A stretch of DNA of 22,119 bases, taken from the NCBI GenBank assembly GCA_030609245.1, contig JAUWCP010000009.1:1-22119 (forward strand). Direction: 5' to 3'. The DNA is from Hyphomicrobium sp. (lineage in GTDB: Bacteria; Pseudomonadota; Alphaproteobacteria; Rhizobiales; Hyphomicrobiaceae). Positions 1-8,001 of the stretch are shown in pieces; position 1 is the first letter of the stretch, and each line of letters opens with the position of its first letter. Both the position numbers and the translations under genes were made by a program. Under the pieces are notes generated by a model. The model saw only the letters and a program-made list of their open reading frames with translations, was not told where the DNA came from and searched no databases.

Positions 1-1
1 G

Positions 2-991
2 CAGGCAAGCTATGAAGACAAGAGCGGGACGTTCCCGTTCGCCGACTTTCCCGGTTACAAGGAATACTTGGCTCGCACCGGTATCGACTTGTCGATCGGG
101 GGCTACACCGGCGAGAAGGGCAAAGGGCGCAAACCCATTGAGGGGCTTGCCGGAGAGCTGAGCCCGGAACGACAGGAAGCCTTCGAGAACGAGTCCATCG
201 AGCAGATCACCACGTGGATCAAGGACAAGGCAAAGTCCGATAAGCCGTTCTTTGTCTACTGGGCGTCCTATGCGCTTCAGCTTTCTGCATCCCAAGAATT
301 TTTGAACGCGCCGGGCGTTGATAAGAACAACCGGCAGGCCTCCTTCATGGTTCTGCACGACAAGCATGTGCAGATGCTTATGGATACGCTGAAGGAGCAA
401 GGCATCGCGGAGAACACGCTTCTGGTGTGGATCAGCGACAACGGCCCCATGTATGCGTTCTGGCCGACGTCCGGCTACACGCTGCTGCGTGGCGCCAAGG
501 GCGACATCCTCGAAGGGGGTGTGCGGGTCCCAGCGATGGCCTGGTGGCCGGGCATGATTGCGCCGGGGCAAGACCCGGACGATTTCTGGCATGTCACCGA
601 TTTGTTCACCACTGCTGCGCGGTTGGCCGGAGCAACAGACAAGATCCCTTCAGATCGCGTGACGGATGGGATCGATCAGACGGCTTTGTTCCTGCTGGGC
701 GATGGCCATTCACGGCGCAACTACATTTTCCACTACAGCGGCGATAAACTCGGTGCAATCCGCTACGAGGACTTCAAGATACATATCAAAGCCTCACATG
801 GTGGCCTGCCGGGCATGGATTTCTTCAACATCAGACGGGACCCGGGTGAGAAGTACGGTCAGCTTTACCCCGGCCTTTTTGCTGTAACGCCGGTCCAGCT
901 GATCATGCGCCAGCACAACGGAACAATAGCGAAATTCCCTAATCGGCCGCCCGAAGCGCCGAAGGGTGCTGAACTCACGCCGCACGATTGA
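2..991 (+). CDS. Sulfatase (arylsulfatase family), C-terminal part, gene cut by window start
   Basis: The frame is open from the first bases of the window, so the first in-window start-like codon (TTG at 68) is not a real start. About 329 residues of the C-terminal half are present, ending with TGA at 989-991. The visible part matches the alkaline-phosphatase-like sulfatase fold: a stretch KPFFVYWASYALQ, a helix with HDKHVQMLMDTLKEQG, a metal-site segment WISDNGPMYAFW, and LLRGAKGDILEGGVRVPAMAWWPG, the usual 'G-K-x-x-x-x-E-G-G-x-R-V-P' region. The C-terminal segment FFNIRRDPGEKYGQ also fits the family. The N-terminal CxPSR/SxPSR motif that carries the formylglycine lies outside the window, so Cys- or Ser-type and the substrate cannot be told. 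It ends two bases before the convergent copA-like gene, with no terminator hairpin between. Confidence 0.88.
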   Translation, partial: QASYEDKSGTFPFADFPGYKEYLARTGIDLSIGGYTGEKGKGRKPIEGLAGELSPERQEAFENESIEQITTWIKDKAKSDKPFFVYWASYALQLSASQEFLNAPGVDKNNRQASFMVLHDKHVQMLMDTLKEQGIAENTLLVWISDNGPMYAFWPTSGYTLLRGAKGDILEGGVRVPAMAWWPGMIAPGQDPDDFWHVTDLFTTAARLAGATDKIPSDRVTDGIDQTALFLLGDGHSRRNYIFHYSGDKLGAIRYEDFKIHIKASHGGLPGMDFFNIRRDPGEKYGQLYPGLFAVTPVQLIMRQHNGTIAKFPNRPPEAPKGAELTPHD

Positions 992-993
992 AC

Positions 994-3393
994 TCACTGA
1001 GTACGCGTGCCCGCCTCACCCAGATTTACGGTCTTCAAGCGGATCGCATTGGCGATGACACTGACCGACGACAGCGACATCGCTGCAGCAGCGATCATGG
1101 GTGACAGTAGAATTCCAAAGAAGGGATAGAGCACGCCGGCGGCGATCGGCACGCCTACGCTATTGTAGATGAATGCGAAGAATAGGTTCTCGCGGATGTT
1201 GCGCATGGTTGCCTTTGAGAGTTGCCGCGCACGCACGATTCCGGTGAGGTCTCCTTTAAGCAAGGTCACGCTTGCGCTCTCGATCGCGACGTCGGTGCCG
1301 GAGCCCATGGCGATACCGACGTCGGCCGCGGCAAGGGCGGGGGCATCGTTGACGCCGTCGCCCGCCATGGCGACCACTCGGCCTTCACGCTTGAGTTTCT
1401 CGACGATGGCGCTTTTCTGGTCGGGTAGCACTTCGGCCGCGACGTCCGTGATGCCAAGGCGCCGTGCGATGGCCTGTGCCGTCGTTTGATTGTCGCCGGT
1501 CAGCATGACGACGCGCACGCCGTCGGCTTTCAGTGCTGCCAGCGCTGCTGGGGTCGAGGGTTTTATGGGGTCGGCGATGGCAATAACACCGGCTGCGCGG
1601 CCGTCAATGCCGACGAAAATTGATGTGGCGCCTTCGCGGCGCAACTCTTCCGCTGTCGCGATCAGCTCGGAGACGTCGATCGATTGCTCACGCAGGAATG
1701 CCGCGTTGCCGATGGTGAGGCGGCGCCCGTCCACCATACCAAGCGCGCCTTTGCCGGCCGGTGCATCGAAGTCAGTGACAGATATCAGAGGGAGCTTGCG
1801 GTCTTGGGCTGCGGCGACGACCGCTGCGGCTAGGGGGTGCTCGCTCGCCCGCTCCACGCTTGCGGCAAGACGCAGCAGTTCGTTCTCGTCAAAACTCTTG
1901 GCCGGGACGATAGACGTCACCGCGGGTTTGCCCTGCGTGAGCGTGCCTGTCTTGTCGACCACAAGGGTATCGACCATCTCCAAGCGTTCCAGCGCCTCCG
2001 CGTTCTTGATCAGAACGCCGGCTTGCGCGCCGCGTCCCACGCCGACCATGATCGACATGGGAGTTGCAAGCCCGAGCGCGCATGGGCAGGCAATGATAAG
2101 CACCGCAACAGCCGCGATGAGCGCATAAGTGTAGCGCGGCTCCGGTCCCCAGATGGCCCAGGCGGCGAAAGCGAGGAGCGCAATGACAATAACGGCAGGG
2201 ACAAACCAGCCAGCGACCGCGTCTGCAAGACGTTGGATGGGCGCGCGGCTGCGCTGTGCCTCGGCAACGAGTGCAACGATGCGTGCCAGCATGGTGTCGC
2301 GGCCGACGCGGTCGGCCTCAATCACGAGACTTCCACTCTGGTTGAGCGTGCCGCCGATAACTGTGTCGCCGGTTTCCTTGGTCACAGGCAGCGACTCGCC
2401 GGTCACCAAGGACTCATCAATTGCGCTGCGGCCCTCGCGCACGATGGCGTCGACCGGGACCTTCTCGCCGGGACGCACACGCAGGCGATCGCCGATTGTC
2501 ACATCGTTTAGGGGAATTTCGCGCTCGGTTCCGTCCGTGTCGATGAGGCGCGCGGTCTTGGGCGCGAGATCGAGTAGGGCGCGTATGGCACCGCTCGTGC
2601 TTTCGCGCGCCCTCAGTTCCAGGACTTGGCCAAGCAGAACCAACACGGTGATGACGGACGCAGCCTCGAAGTAGACGGGAACCGACCCGTCCTCGTTGCG
2701 GAAGCCGGCAGGGAAGATGTCGGGGATCAGAGTTGCGGCCATGCTGTAGATCCAGGCCGCGCCGGTGCCTAGTGCGATCAGCGTGAACATGTTGAGCTGG
2801 CGGGTCTGGATCGACTGCCAGCCGCGCGCGAAGAACGGCGCACCAGCCCACAGCACGACCGGCGTGGCCAGCACGAGCTGGATCCAATTCGACGTTGATT
2901 GCCCAACAAGGTGACCGAGTCCTATAAGATGCTGGCCCATTTCTAAGGCGAACACCGGAATCGTGAGAACGAGTGCGATCCAGAAGCGGCGCGTCATGTC
3001 GACGAGCTCGGGGTTCGGTCCTTGCTCCGCGGTCACGTCCACAGGTTCAAGCGCCATGCCGCAGATGGGGCAGGAGCCCGGGCCGACTTGGCGGACTTCC
3101 GGGTGCATCGGGCAGGTGTAGATGGCGTCCGGCGCGACCGCTTCCCGCTGGCTTTCCTTCGGATCGAGATAGCGTGCAGGCTCGGCGACGAATTTTGTGC
3201 GGCAGCCGGCTGAGCAGAAGTAGTAGGTGCGGCCTGCGTGGTCGGCGCGGTGCTGCGTGGTGTGGGGATCCACGTCCATGCCGCAGACGGGATCTTTCAC
3301 GCCAAGCGCCGCGCCGCCCGAAGGATCGGACGGGCGTGTCTCGTGATCGTGACCCATTTGGCTAGTTTCAGCGTGGTGCGGTTTGGCAACCAT
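994..3393 (-). CDS. copA: Copper-translocating P-type ATPase with N-terminal YHS and heavy-metal-binding domains
   Basis: A 799-residue P1B-type ATPase, predicted to export Cu+ (or Ag+) across the inner membrane using ATP. Order of domains: His-rich start; YHS domain (about 33-75; DPVCGMDV, YYFCSAGC); heavy-metal-binding segment (about 92-117; YTCPMHPEV, CPICGMALEP); membrane helices; actuator motif TGES at 331-334; ion-site CPC at 436-438; phosphorylation motif DKTGTLT at 480-486 (Asp480); SEHP around 517-520; GDGVNDAPAL hinge; and a C-terminal helix with the Cu+-type YN...P and MSLSSVSVIANA signatures. No classic GMxCxxC HMA domain is present. The start is supported by GTGGAG at 3399-3404, five bases upstream of ATG. 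It is the last gene of the minus-strand run, 66 bp after murI. No CueR or CsoR regulator is nearby. Cu+ specificity is inferred from motifs. Confidence 0.93.
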   Translation of the reverse strand: MVAKPHHAETSQMGHDHETRPSDPSGGAALGVKDPVCGMDVDPHTTQHRADHAGRTYYFCSAGCRTKFVAEPARYLDPKESQREAVAPDAIYTCPMHPEVRQVGPGSCPICGMALEPVDVTAEQGPNPELVDMTRRFWIALVLTIPVFALEMGQHLIGLGHLVGQSTSNWIQLVLATPVVLWAGAPFFARGWQSIQTRQLNMFTLIALGTGAAWIYSMAATLIPDIFPAGFRNEDGSVPVYFEAASVITVLVLLGQVLELRARESTSGAIRALLDLAPKTARLIDTDGTEREIPLNDVTIGDRLRVRPGEKVPVDAIVREGRSAIDESLVTGESLPVTKETGDTVIGGTLNQSGSLVIEADRVGRDTMLARIVALVAEAQRSRAPIQRLADAVAGWFVPAVIVIALLAFAAWAIWGPEPRYTYALIAAVAVLIIACPCALGLATPMSIMVGVGRGAQAGVLIKNAEALERLEMVDTLVVDKTGTLTQGKPAVTSIVPAKSFDENELLRLAASVERASEHPLAAAVVAAAQDRKLPLISVTDFDAPAGKGALGMVDGRRLTIGNAAFLREQSIDVSELIATAEELRREGATSIFVGIDGRAAGVIAIADPIKPSTPAALAALKADGVRVVMLTGDNQTTAQAIARRLGITDVAAEVLPDQKSAIVEKLKREGRVVAMAGDGVNDAPALAAADVGIAMGSGTDVAIESASVTLLKGDLTGIVRARQLSKATMRNIRENLFFAFIYNSVGVPIAAGVLYPFFGILLSPMIAAAAMSLSSVSVIANAIRLKTVNLGEAGTRTQ

Positions 3394-3459
3394 GACGGCT
3401 CCACGATCAAAGGTGGGATGCTACATATAGGAACAGCCTTGTCGCAGGTTGAGAAGCAC

Positions 3460-4308
3460 TTAAGCGACAACGCAGTCGAAGGTCGCGACGTCTGGCCAAA
3501 ATACACGCGCCCGCGCACTGATCTCGGTGGGGTCGCCGGTCGTCAGCAGTGTCAACGAGCCGCCGCGATCGCCGGCGGTATAGCGCAGATGCCGCGCGAG
3601 GTAATCCTCGAAGCTGTCAGCGACAACGCCTGGTTGAGACAGGATACGCGTGAAGGGGGGCAAGTGCCGCCGGAACAGATGCTCCACCAGCGAAAAGTGT
3701 GTGCATCCGAGAATGGCGCGGTGTGGAGGTGTGCCCCCCGTTTGAGCCAACATTGCCTGAATGCCCTCTTCGACCAGGCGATCGAGCTTGGTCTGCGGCG
3801 CCCCCTCCTCAATAGCGCCAGCGAGCGTCGCGCAGATCTGCTGGACCACGGTGACCTTCGGGCATCGCTTGGATATTTCCTCAGGGTAGACGCCTGACGT
3901 GATCGTGCGTGTCGTGCCGAACACGGCGATGAGATCGGTGTTGTACTTCTGTGGATATTGCGGAGAGTCGACGGCCCAAGGCGTCTGCGTGGCTGCCTCG
4001 ACCGTCGGCGCGACAATGCCAAGCACATTATGGCCACTCCATGAGCTGAATGGCAGCCACGCTTGCTGCAAGCGCCGAGCGGCGACCGCGGTTGCCGTAT
4101 TGCACCCCAGAAGCACGAGCTTGCAGCCGCTTTTGAACAACGCTTCAACGCTTTGGCGCGACAGCTCCACGACCTCGTCGGTGTCGCGGTCGCCATAGGG
4201 AACGTTGGCGTGGTCGCCAAGGTACACAAAGGGAAGATGGGGGAAGCGCGCAACGAGTGCACGCAAAACGGTCAGGCCGCCCAATCCGGAATCAAAGACG
4301 CCGATCAT
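3460..4308 (-). CDS. murI: Glutamate racemase
   Basis: A 282-residue cytoplasmic, cofactor-independent racemase that makes D-glutamate for peptidoglycan. The N-terminus FDSGLGGLTVL carries the catalytic-site Asp6-Ser7. The two catalytic cysteines lie in LLGCNTATA (Cys69) and AILGCTHFSLVE (Cys202, followed by His204). A conserved NVPYG segment occurs at about 35-39. Length is at the upper end of the usual 255-285. The only ATG near the family start is at 4306-4308; the frame closes about ten codons upstream. No clear Shine-Dalgarno sequence precedes it, which fits translation coupled to the upstream fabI 59 bp away. It sits between fabI and the copper ATPase on the same strand; a shared transcript is inferred, not shown. 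Confidence 0.95.
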   Translation of the reverse strand: MIGVFDSGLGGLTVLRALVARFPHLPFVYLGDHANVPYGDRDTDEVVELSRQSVEALFKSGCKLVLLGCNTATAVAARRLQQAWLPFSSWSGHNVLGIVAPTVEAATQTPWAVDSPQYPQKYNTDLIAVFGTTRTITSGVYPEEISKRCPKVTVVQQICATLAGAIEEGAPQTKLDRLVEEGIQAMLAQTGGTPPHRAILGCTHFSLVEHLFRRHLPPFTRILSQPGVVADSFEDYLARHLRYTAGDRGGSLTLLTTGDPTEISARARVFWPDVATFDCVVA

Positions 4309-4367
4309 ATGTGTGTGTGCGACGCTACGGGAAGGCCGTCAAGACGGGACGCGATTGGTATGCTCAA

Positions 4368-5243
4368 TCACTCAGCGGCTTGTGAAGGCGGCCGGCCACC
4401 AGTCGGCACCGAGGCTTCCGCGTCGATTGTCTTCAGCGCTGCGAGGTTTGGCATGGCGACGGTCGAGTAACCGCAATCCACAAAGTGCACCTCGCCGGTT
4501 ACAGCGCCTGACAGGTCCGATAGCAGATAAAGGGCAGATCCTCCGACCTCATCGAGGGTCGGTGTCCGCTTCAATGGCGCATACTCCCTCTGGAAATTGA
4601 AAATGACGCGCGCATCAGACACGCCCGCGCCAGATAACGTGCGCATTGGTCCTGCAGAAAGCGCATTCACGCGGATGTTCTGCGGGCCGAGATCGGCAGC
4701 GAGATAGCGCACGGAAGCTTCAAGGGCAGCCTTGGCCACACCCATAACGTTGTAAGAAGGCACCGAACGCGTGGCGCCGCCGTAGCTTAACGTGATTAGA
4801 GAGCCGCCATTGGGCATGAGGTCTACCGCGCGCTTTGCGACCTCGGTGAAGGAAAAACAGGAGATCACCATCGTATTGGTGAAGTTCTCGCGTGTCGTGT
4901 TGACATAGCGACCCGATAATTCGCGCGGATCGGAGTATGCAAGCGCGTGAACGACGAAGTCCAGACTGCCCCAAGCCTCCTTAACGCGTGCAAAGGCTTT
5001 GTCGACACTGGCAAGGTCGAGAACATTGCACGGCTCAATGATTTCGGAGCCAAGCGATTCGGCGAGCGGTAAGGCGCGGCGGCCGAAGGCACCATCCTGG
5101 TAGGTAAAGGCGAGCTTGGCACCCTGCCCGGCAAGTACCCTTGCGATGCCCCAGGCGATAGAGCGCTCGTTGGCCACGCCCATCACGAGGCCGCGTTTGC
5201 CGGCCATTATCGGACCCGGTTGTGCAATATCCTTCTCGGTCAT
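4368..5243 (-). CDS. fabI: Enoyl-[acyl-carrier-protein] reductase [NADH], FabI type
   Basis: A short-chain dehydrogenase fold enzyme that does the last step of each fatty acid elongation cycle (trans-2-enoyl-ACP to acyl-ACP). With this start the protein has 291 residues. The nucleotide-binding stretch is KRGLVMGVANERSIAWGIA near the N-terminus. The catalytic pair is in SYGGATRSVPSYNVMGVAK: Tyr154 and Tyr164 ten apart, with Lys171 seven after the second, the classic FabI Y-x6-K spacing. The family begins just before MAGKRG, so ATG at 5241-5243 is preferred. The frame stays open to ATG at 5318 (316 aa) and another ATG lies at 5253-5255; none has a strong ribosome site. It is downstream of fabB and upstream of murI. 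FabI is the target class of triclosan and diazaborines; sensitivity cannot be read here. Confidence 0.95.
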   Translation of the reverse strand: MTEKDIAQPGPIMAGKRGLVMGVANERSIAWGIARVLAGQGAKLAFTYQDGAFGRRALPLAESLGSEIIEPCNVLDLASVDKAFARVKEAWGSLDFVVHALAYSDPRELSGRYVNTTRENFTNTMVISCFSFTEVAKRAVDLMPNGGSLITLSYGGATRSVPSYNVMGVAKAALEASVRYLAADLGPQNIRVNALSAGPMRTLSGAGVSDARVIFNFQREYAPLKRTPTLDEVGGSALYLLSDLSGAVTGEVHFVDCGYSTVAMPNLAALKTIDAEASVPTGGRPPSQAAE

Positions 5244-5332
5244 GGGAGACCCCATTGTTGCGCCGAATGCGCGTCGTTGAATTTCAAACCAGCCGCTTCC
5301 GCGTTTATAAAGCTTCATGTCCCGGCATCCTG

Positions 5333-5355
5333 AAGGAGTTCAAGTTACTCTCCTT
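5333..5355 (-). promoter_or_regulatory. Small hairpin enclosing a strong Shine-Dalgarno-like AAGGAG in the fabB-fabI spacer
   Basis: On the minus strand AAGGAG (5355-5350) is followed after 11 bases by its perfect complement CTCCTT (5338-5333). The AAGGAG lies six bases before a TTG that opens a 12-codon frame out of phase with fabI, and about 30 bases before the first in-frame fabI ATG. It could hide a ribosome site or be a chance palindrome; the stem is only six pairs. Confidence 0.25.
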
Positions 5356-5375
5356 GGCGCCGTAACATGACAGTT

Positions 5376-6608
5376 TTAACCATTCAGACGGCGAAACACG
5401 AGCGTGGCATTTGTTCCACCGAAACCGAAGCTATTCGACATCACACAGTTAAGCTCAAGCCCGTCCTCACGCTCACGCATGATGGGCACGCCCTCGAATG
5501 CCGGGTCGAGCACGTCGATATTGGCACTCTCGCAGACGAATCCATTATTCATCATCAGGAGCGAGAAAATCGCTTCCTGCGCGCCAACCGCTCCAAGCGA
5601 GTGGCCGGTGAGCGATTTAGTGGACGCAATCTTCGGCATTTTGCCGTCGAAGACGGTGCGGATGGCCTCGATCTCGCGTTGGTCGCCGATCGGCGTGCCT
5701 GTGCCGTGCGGATTGATGTAATCGATCGGGTAGCCGACGCCGTTGCCATCGAGCCCCTTCAGGGCCAGCTTCATACACCGAACGGCGCCTTCTCCCGAAG
5801 GGGCAACCATATCGAAGCCATCCGACGTGGCGCCATAGCCCGCGACCTCGCCGTAGATCTTCGCCCCGCGTGCCTTGGCGTGCTCCAGCTCCTCCAGAAC
5901 GACGACGCCAGCACCGCCAGCAATGACGAACCCGTCGCGATCCTTGTCGTAGGCGCGGCTCGCACTCCCGGGGGTTGCGTTGAACTTGGAAGACAGGGCG
6001 CCCATGGAGTCGAACAGCACCGAGAGCGTCCAATCAAGATCCTCGCAACCGCCAGCAAAGATGATGTCCTGTTTGCCCCACTGGATTAGCTCCGCAGCAT
6101 TGCCGATGCAGTGCGCCGCCGTGGAGCAAGCCGACGAAATGGAATAGTTGACCCCCTTGATCTGGTAGCTGGTCGCAAGCACAGCGGAGGGGCCCGAGCA
6201 CATTGCCTTGGGCACTTCAAAGGGGCCGACCTTGCGCGGGTTCTTTTCGCGTGTCGTGTCGGCGGCCCGGACAATGGCGCGCGTGGAAGGCCCGCCGGAG
6301 CCCATGATCATGCCCGTTCGCTCGTTAACGACGTCGCCTTCCTCGAGGCCGGAATCGCGAATGGCCTGCTCCATGGCCACGTAGTTCCAGCCCACGCCCG
6401 CGTCCATGAAGCGCTTGGCCTTGCGCGGGACCTGTGATTCCCAATCGATATCAGGCGCGCCGTGCACTTGGCAGCGGAAGCCGAGCTCGACATACTTGTC
6501 GGCGCGCACGATACCTGATTTCGCCTCGCGGAGTGAAGCGAGTACCTCTTGGCAGCTGTTTCCGATCGAGGAAACGATGCCCATTCCGGTGACGGCAACA
6601 CGTCTCAT
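5376..6608 (-). CDS. fabB: Beta-ketoacyl-[acyl-carrier-protein] synthase I
   Basis: A 410-residue thiolase-fold condensing enzyme that extends acyl-ACP with malonyl-ACP. Together with FabA it is needed for unsaturated fatty acids. The nucleophile is Cys161 in SISSACSTAAHCIGNAAEL; the two catalytic histidines are His301 in NPHGTGTPIGD and His336 in TKSLTGHSLGAVGAQE. The Cys-His-His triad and length (E. coli FabB is about 406) favour FabB over FabF, as does the adjacent fabA. The C-terminal glycine-rich loop NSFGFGGTNATLVF is intact. ATG at 6606-6608 gives the normal RRVAVTGMGIVSSIG start; the nearest purine-rich site (GGAGG) is about 17 bases upstream, further than ideal. It lies about 85 bp after fabA on the same strand, so an operon is likely. 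Confidence 0.96.
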   Translation of the reverse strand: MRRVAVTGMGIVSSIGNSCQEVLASLREAKSGIVRADKYVELGFRCQVHGAPDIDWESQVPRKAKRFMDAGVGWNYVAMEQAIRDSGLEEGDVVNERTGMIMGSGGPSTRAIVRAADTTREKNPRKVGPFEVPKAMCSGPSAVLATSYQIKGVNYSISSACSTAAHCIGNAAELIQWGKQDIIFAGGCEDLDWTLSVLFDSMGALSSKFNATPGSASRAYDKDRDGFVIAGGAGVVVLEELEHAKARGAKIYGEVAGYGATSDGFDMVAPSGEGAVRCMKLALKGLDGNGVGYPIDYINPHGTGTPIGDQREIEAIRTVFDGKMPKIASTKSLTGHSLGAVGAQEAIFSLLMMNNGFVCESANIDVLDPAFEGVPIMREREDGLELNCVMSNSFGFGGTNATLVFRRLNG

Positions 6609-6694
6609 CCGCTGATCTACTTTGCCTCCACAGTGACGTACCGCAGTTTCGCCAGCCTTGGCCCAGGCGAAACGTGCACGAAAAGCTTCTCAGA

Positions 6695-7237
6695 TCAAGA
6701 ACTCACCGCGCCCGTTGCCTCTTCGGCTTCGAACAGCCCCACTCGCATGTCCGTTGCGGTGTAGATTACCTCGCCATCGGCCTTCATGACACCATCGGCG
6801 ACAGCAAGCTTCAGCCTGCGTAGAATCACGCGCTTGAGGTCGACGATATATTCGACCTTCTTGACCGTTGGTACGACCATGCCGCTGAACTTCACCTCGC
6901 CAACGCCGAGCGCGCGTCCGCGCCCAGGTGCGCCGAGCCAGCCCAGGAAGAAGCCCGTGAGCTGCCATAGGGCATCCAAGCCAAGGCAGCCCGGCATAAC
7001 GGGGTCGCCCTCAAAATGGCACTTGAAGAACCAGTCGAGCCGCTCGTTCCCGTCGACCTGGAGCTCTGCGACGATCTGGCCCTTGCCGTGCGGGCCCCCA
7101 GTTTCCGAGATGGCGGCAATTCTGTCGAACATCAGCATTGGGGGTAACGGCAGCTGGGCGTTGCCCGGGCCAAAAAGCTCGCCGCGCCCGCACGTCAGCA
7201 GATCGTCATATTCGTAGCTAGAGCGGCGTTCCGCCAT
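6695..7237 (-). CDS. fabA: 3-hydroxydecanoyl-ACP dehydratase/isomerase
   Basis: A cytoplasmic hot-dog-fold enzyme that dehydrates 3-hydroxydecanoyl-ACP and isomerises the product to cis-3-decenoyl-ACP, the branch point to unsaturated fatty acids. With ATG at 7235-7237 the protein has 180 residues and starts AERRSSYEYDDLLTCGRGELFG, which lines up with the known FabA start. An in-frame GTG at 7264 would add nine residues. The active-site histidine is His74 in KCHFEGDPVMPG, and the acid is Asp88 in GCLGLDALWQLTGFFLGWLG; the four-residue offset from E. coli His70/Asp84 is constant, supporting intact spacing. It is the first gene of the minus-strand fab run, divergent from irr. Confidence 0.96.
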   Translation of the reverse strand: MAERRSSYEYDDLLTCGRGELFGPGNAQLPLPPMLMFDRIAAISETGGPHGKGQIVAELQVDGNERLDWFFKCHFEGDPVMPGCLGLDALWQLTGFFLGWLGAPGRGRALGVGEVKFSGMVVPTVKKVEYIVDLKRVILRRLKLAVADGVMKADGEVIYTATDMRVGLFEAEEATGAVSS

Positions 7238-7399
7238 GATTTTTTGCTCAATTCCCTCGTTCACCAGGGGGCCCCGAACTCACGCCTGGACATCCCGTCG
7301 CGGCCGCCGGTTTCCTAACACACTCGACTGCCCTTCAAAAGGCAAAGCGGCCCAACTACAAGCGACGTTCCGCCGCTTCCTGAGCCGCTTGGGTCCGAG

Positions 7400-7438
7400 T
7401 TGCAGGCCGCCTGCGGGATCCTTATACTATACTTGACT
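7400..7438 (+). promoter_or_regulatory. Candidate promoter for irr in the irr/fabA divergent spacer
   Basis: TTGCAG (7400-7405) and TATACT (7423-7428) are separated by exactly 17 bases, a plausible sigma-70-type pair reading toward irr. A second TATACT overlaps at 7428-7433. The -35 overlaps a GCAGG-CCG-CCTGC hairpin. A short ATAC...GTAT inverted repeat follows (7429-7443). I do not see a good iron-control-element consensus. The rest of the 7238-7530 spacer shows an imperfect palindrome TGCCCTTCAAAAGGCA and no clear fabA promoter. Promoter activity is inference only. Confidence 0.35.
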
Positions 7439-7530
7439 TGTATGCTTGGAATTTGCGCCTGTTTTGTCTAGGCAATAGCAGTCCCTGGCGCGGAAAAAAG
7501 ACAGCAATTCGGCACCGTCTCGTAGAACGC

Positions 7531-7974
7531 ATGACTGACACGGCAACGCGAAAACATCAGAATTCGGACGCTCACCGCACAACTAGATTGCTGCGGCAAG
7601 TCAGGTTGCGCCCCACGCGCCAGCGCCTGACGCTCGGAGCGCTCCTGTTCGAGGGCGAGGATCGGCACGTGACGGCAGAGTTGCTGCACGCCGAGGCGGC
7701 GGCGATTGGGCATCATGTCTCGCTTGCCACTGTCTACAATACGCTGCATCAGTTCACGCGCGCCGGGCTGTTGCGCGAACTGGCGATCAACGGCGCCAAA
7801 GCGTATTTCGACACCAACACGTCGAATCACAACCACTTCTTCTTCGAATCCGAAGGAGAACTGCGCGACATTCCAGCCAATTCGATCCGCGTTGACGGTG
7901 TGCCTGAGCCGCCCGAGGGAACGGAGATCCGTCACATCGACGTGGTTGTGCGTGTTGTGAAGAAAGACCGCTGA
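7531..7974 (+). CDS. irr: Iron response regulator Irr (Fur family)
   Basis: A 147-residue cytoplasmic DNA-binding regulator. In rhizobia and relatives Irr responds to heme/iron status and represses or activates iron and heme genes. The N-terminal winged helix shows the Irr-like sequence VRLRPTRQRLTLGALLF, then HVTAELL and VSLATVYNTLHQFTRAGLLREL. The dimerisation part includes AYFDTNTSNHNHFFFE and a C-terminal EIRHIDVVVRV. ATG at 7531 is chosen because homologous sequence starts shortly after it; the frame opens earlier (from 7438) but that stretch lies in the promoter region. Two oddities: the HHH heme/metal triplet known from Irr is HNH here (100-102), and the protein has no cysteine, so no Cys-Pro heme regulatory motif. 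The divergent position to fabA is common in this order. Confidence 0.9.
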   Translation: MTDTATRKHQNSDAHRTTRLLRQVRLRPTRQRLTLGALLFEGEDRHVTAELLHAEAAAIGHHVSLATVYNTLHQFTRAGLLRELAINGAKAYFDTNTSNHNHFFFESEGELRDIPANSIRVDGVPEPPEGTEIRHIDVVVRVVKKDR

Positions 7975-8001
7975 TCGCGCTTGTGCCGGTCTCGCGGTGG
8001 G

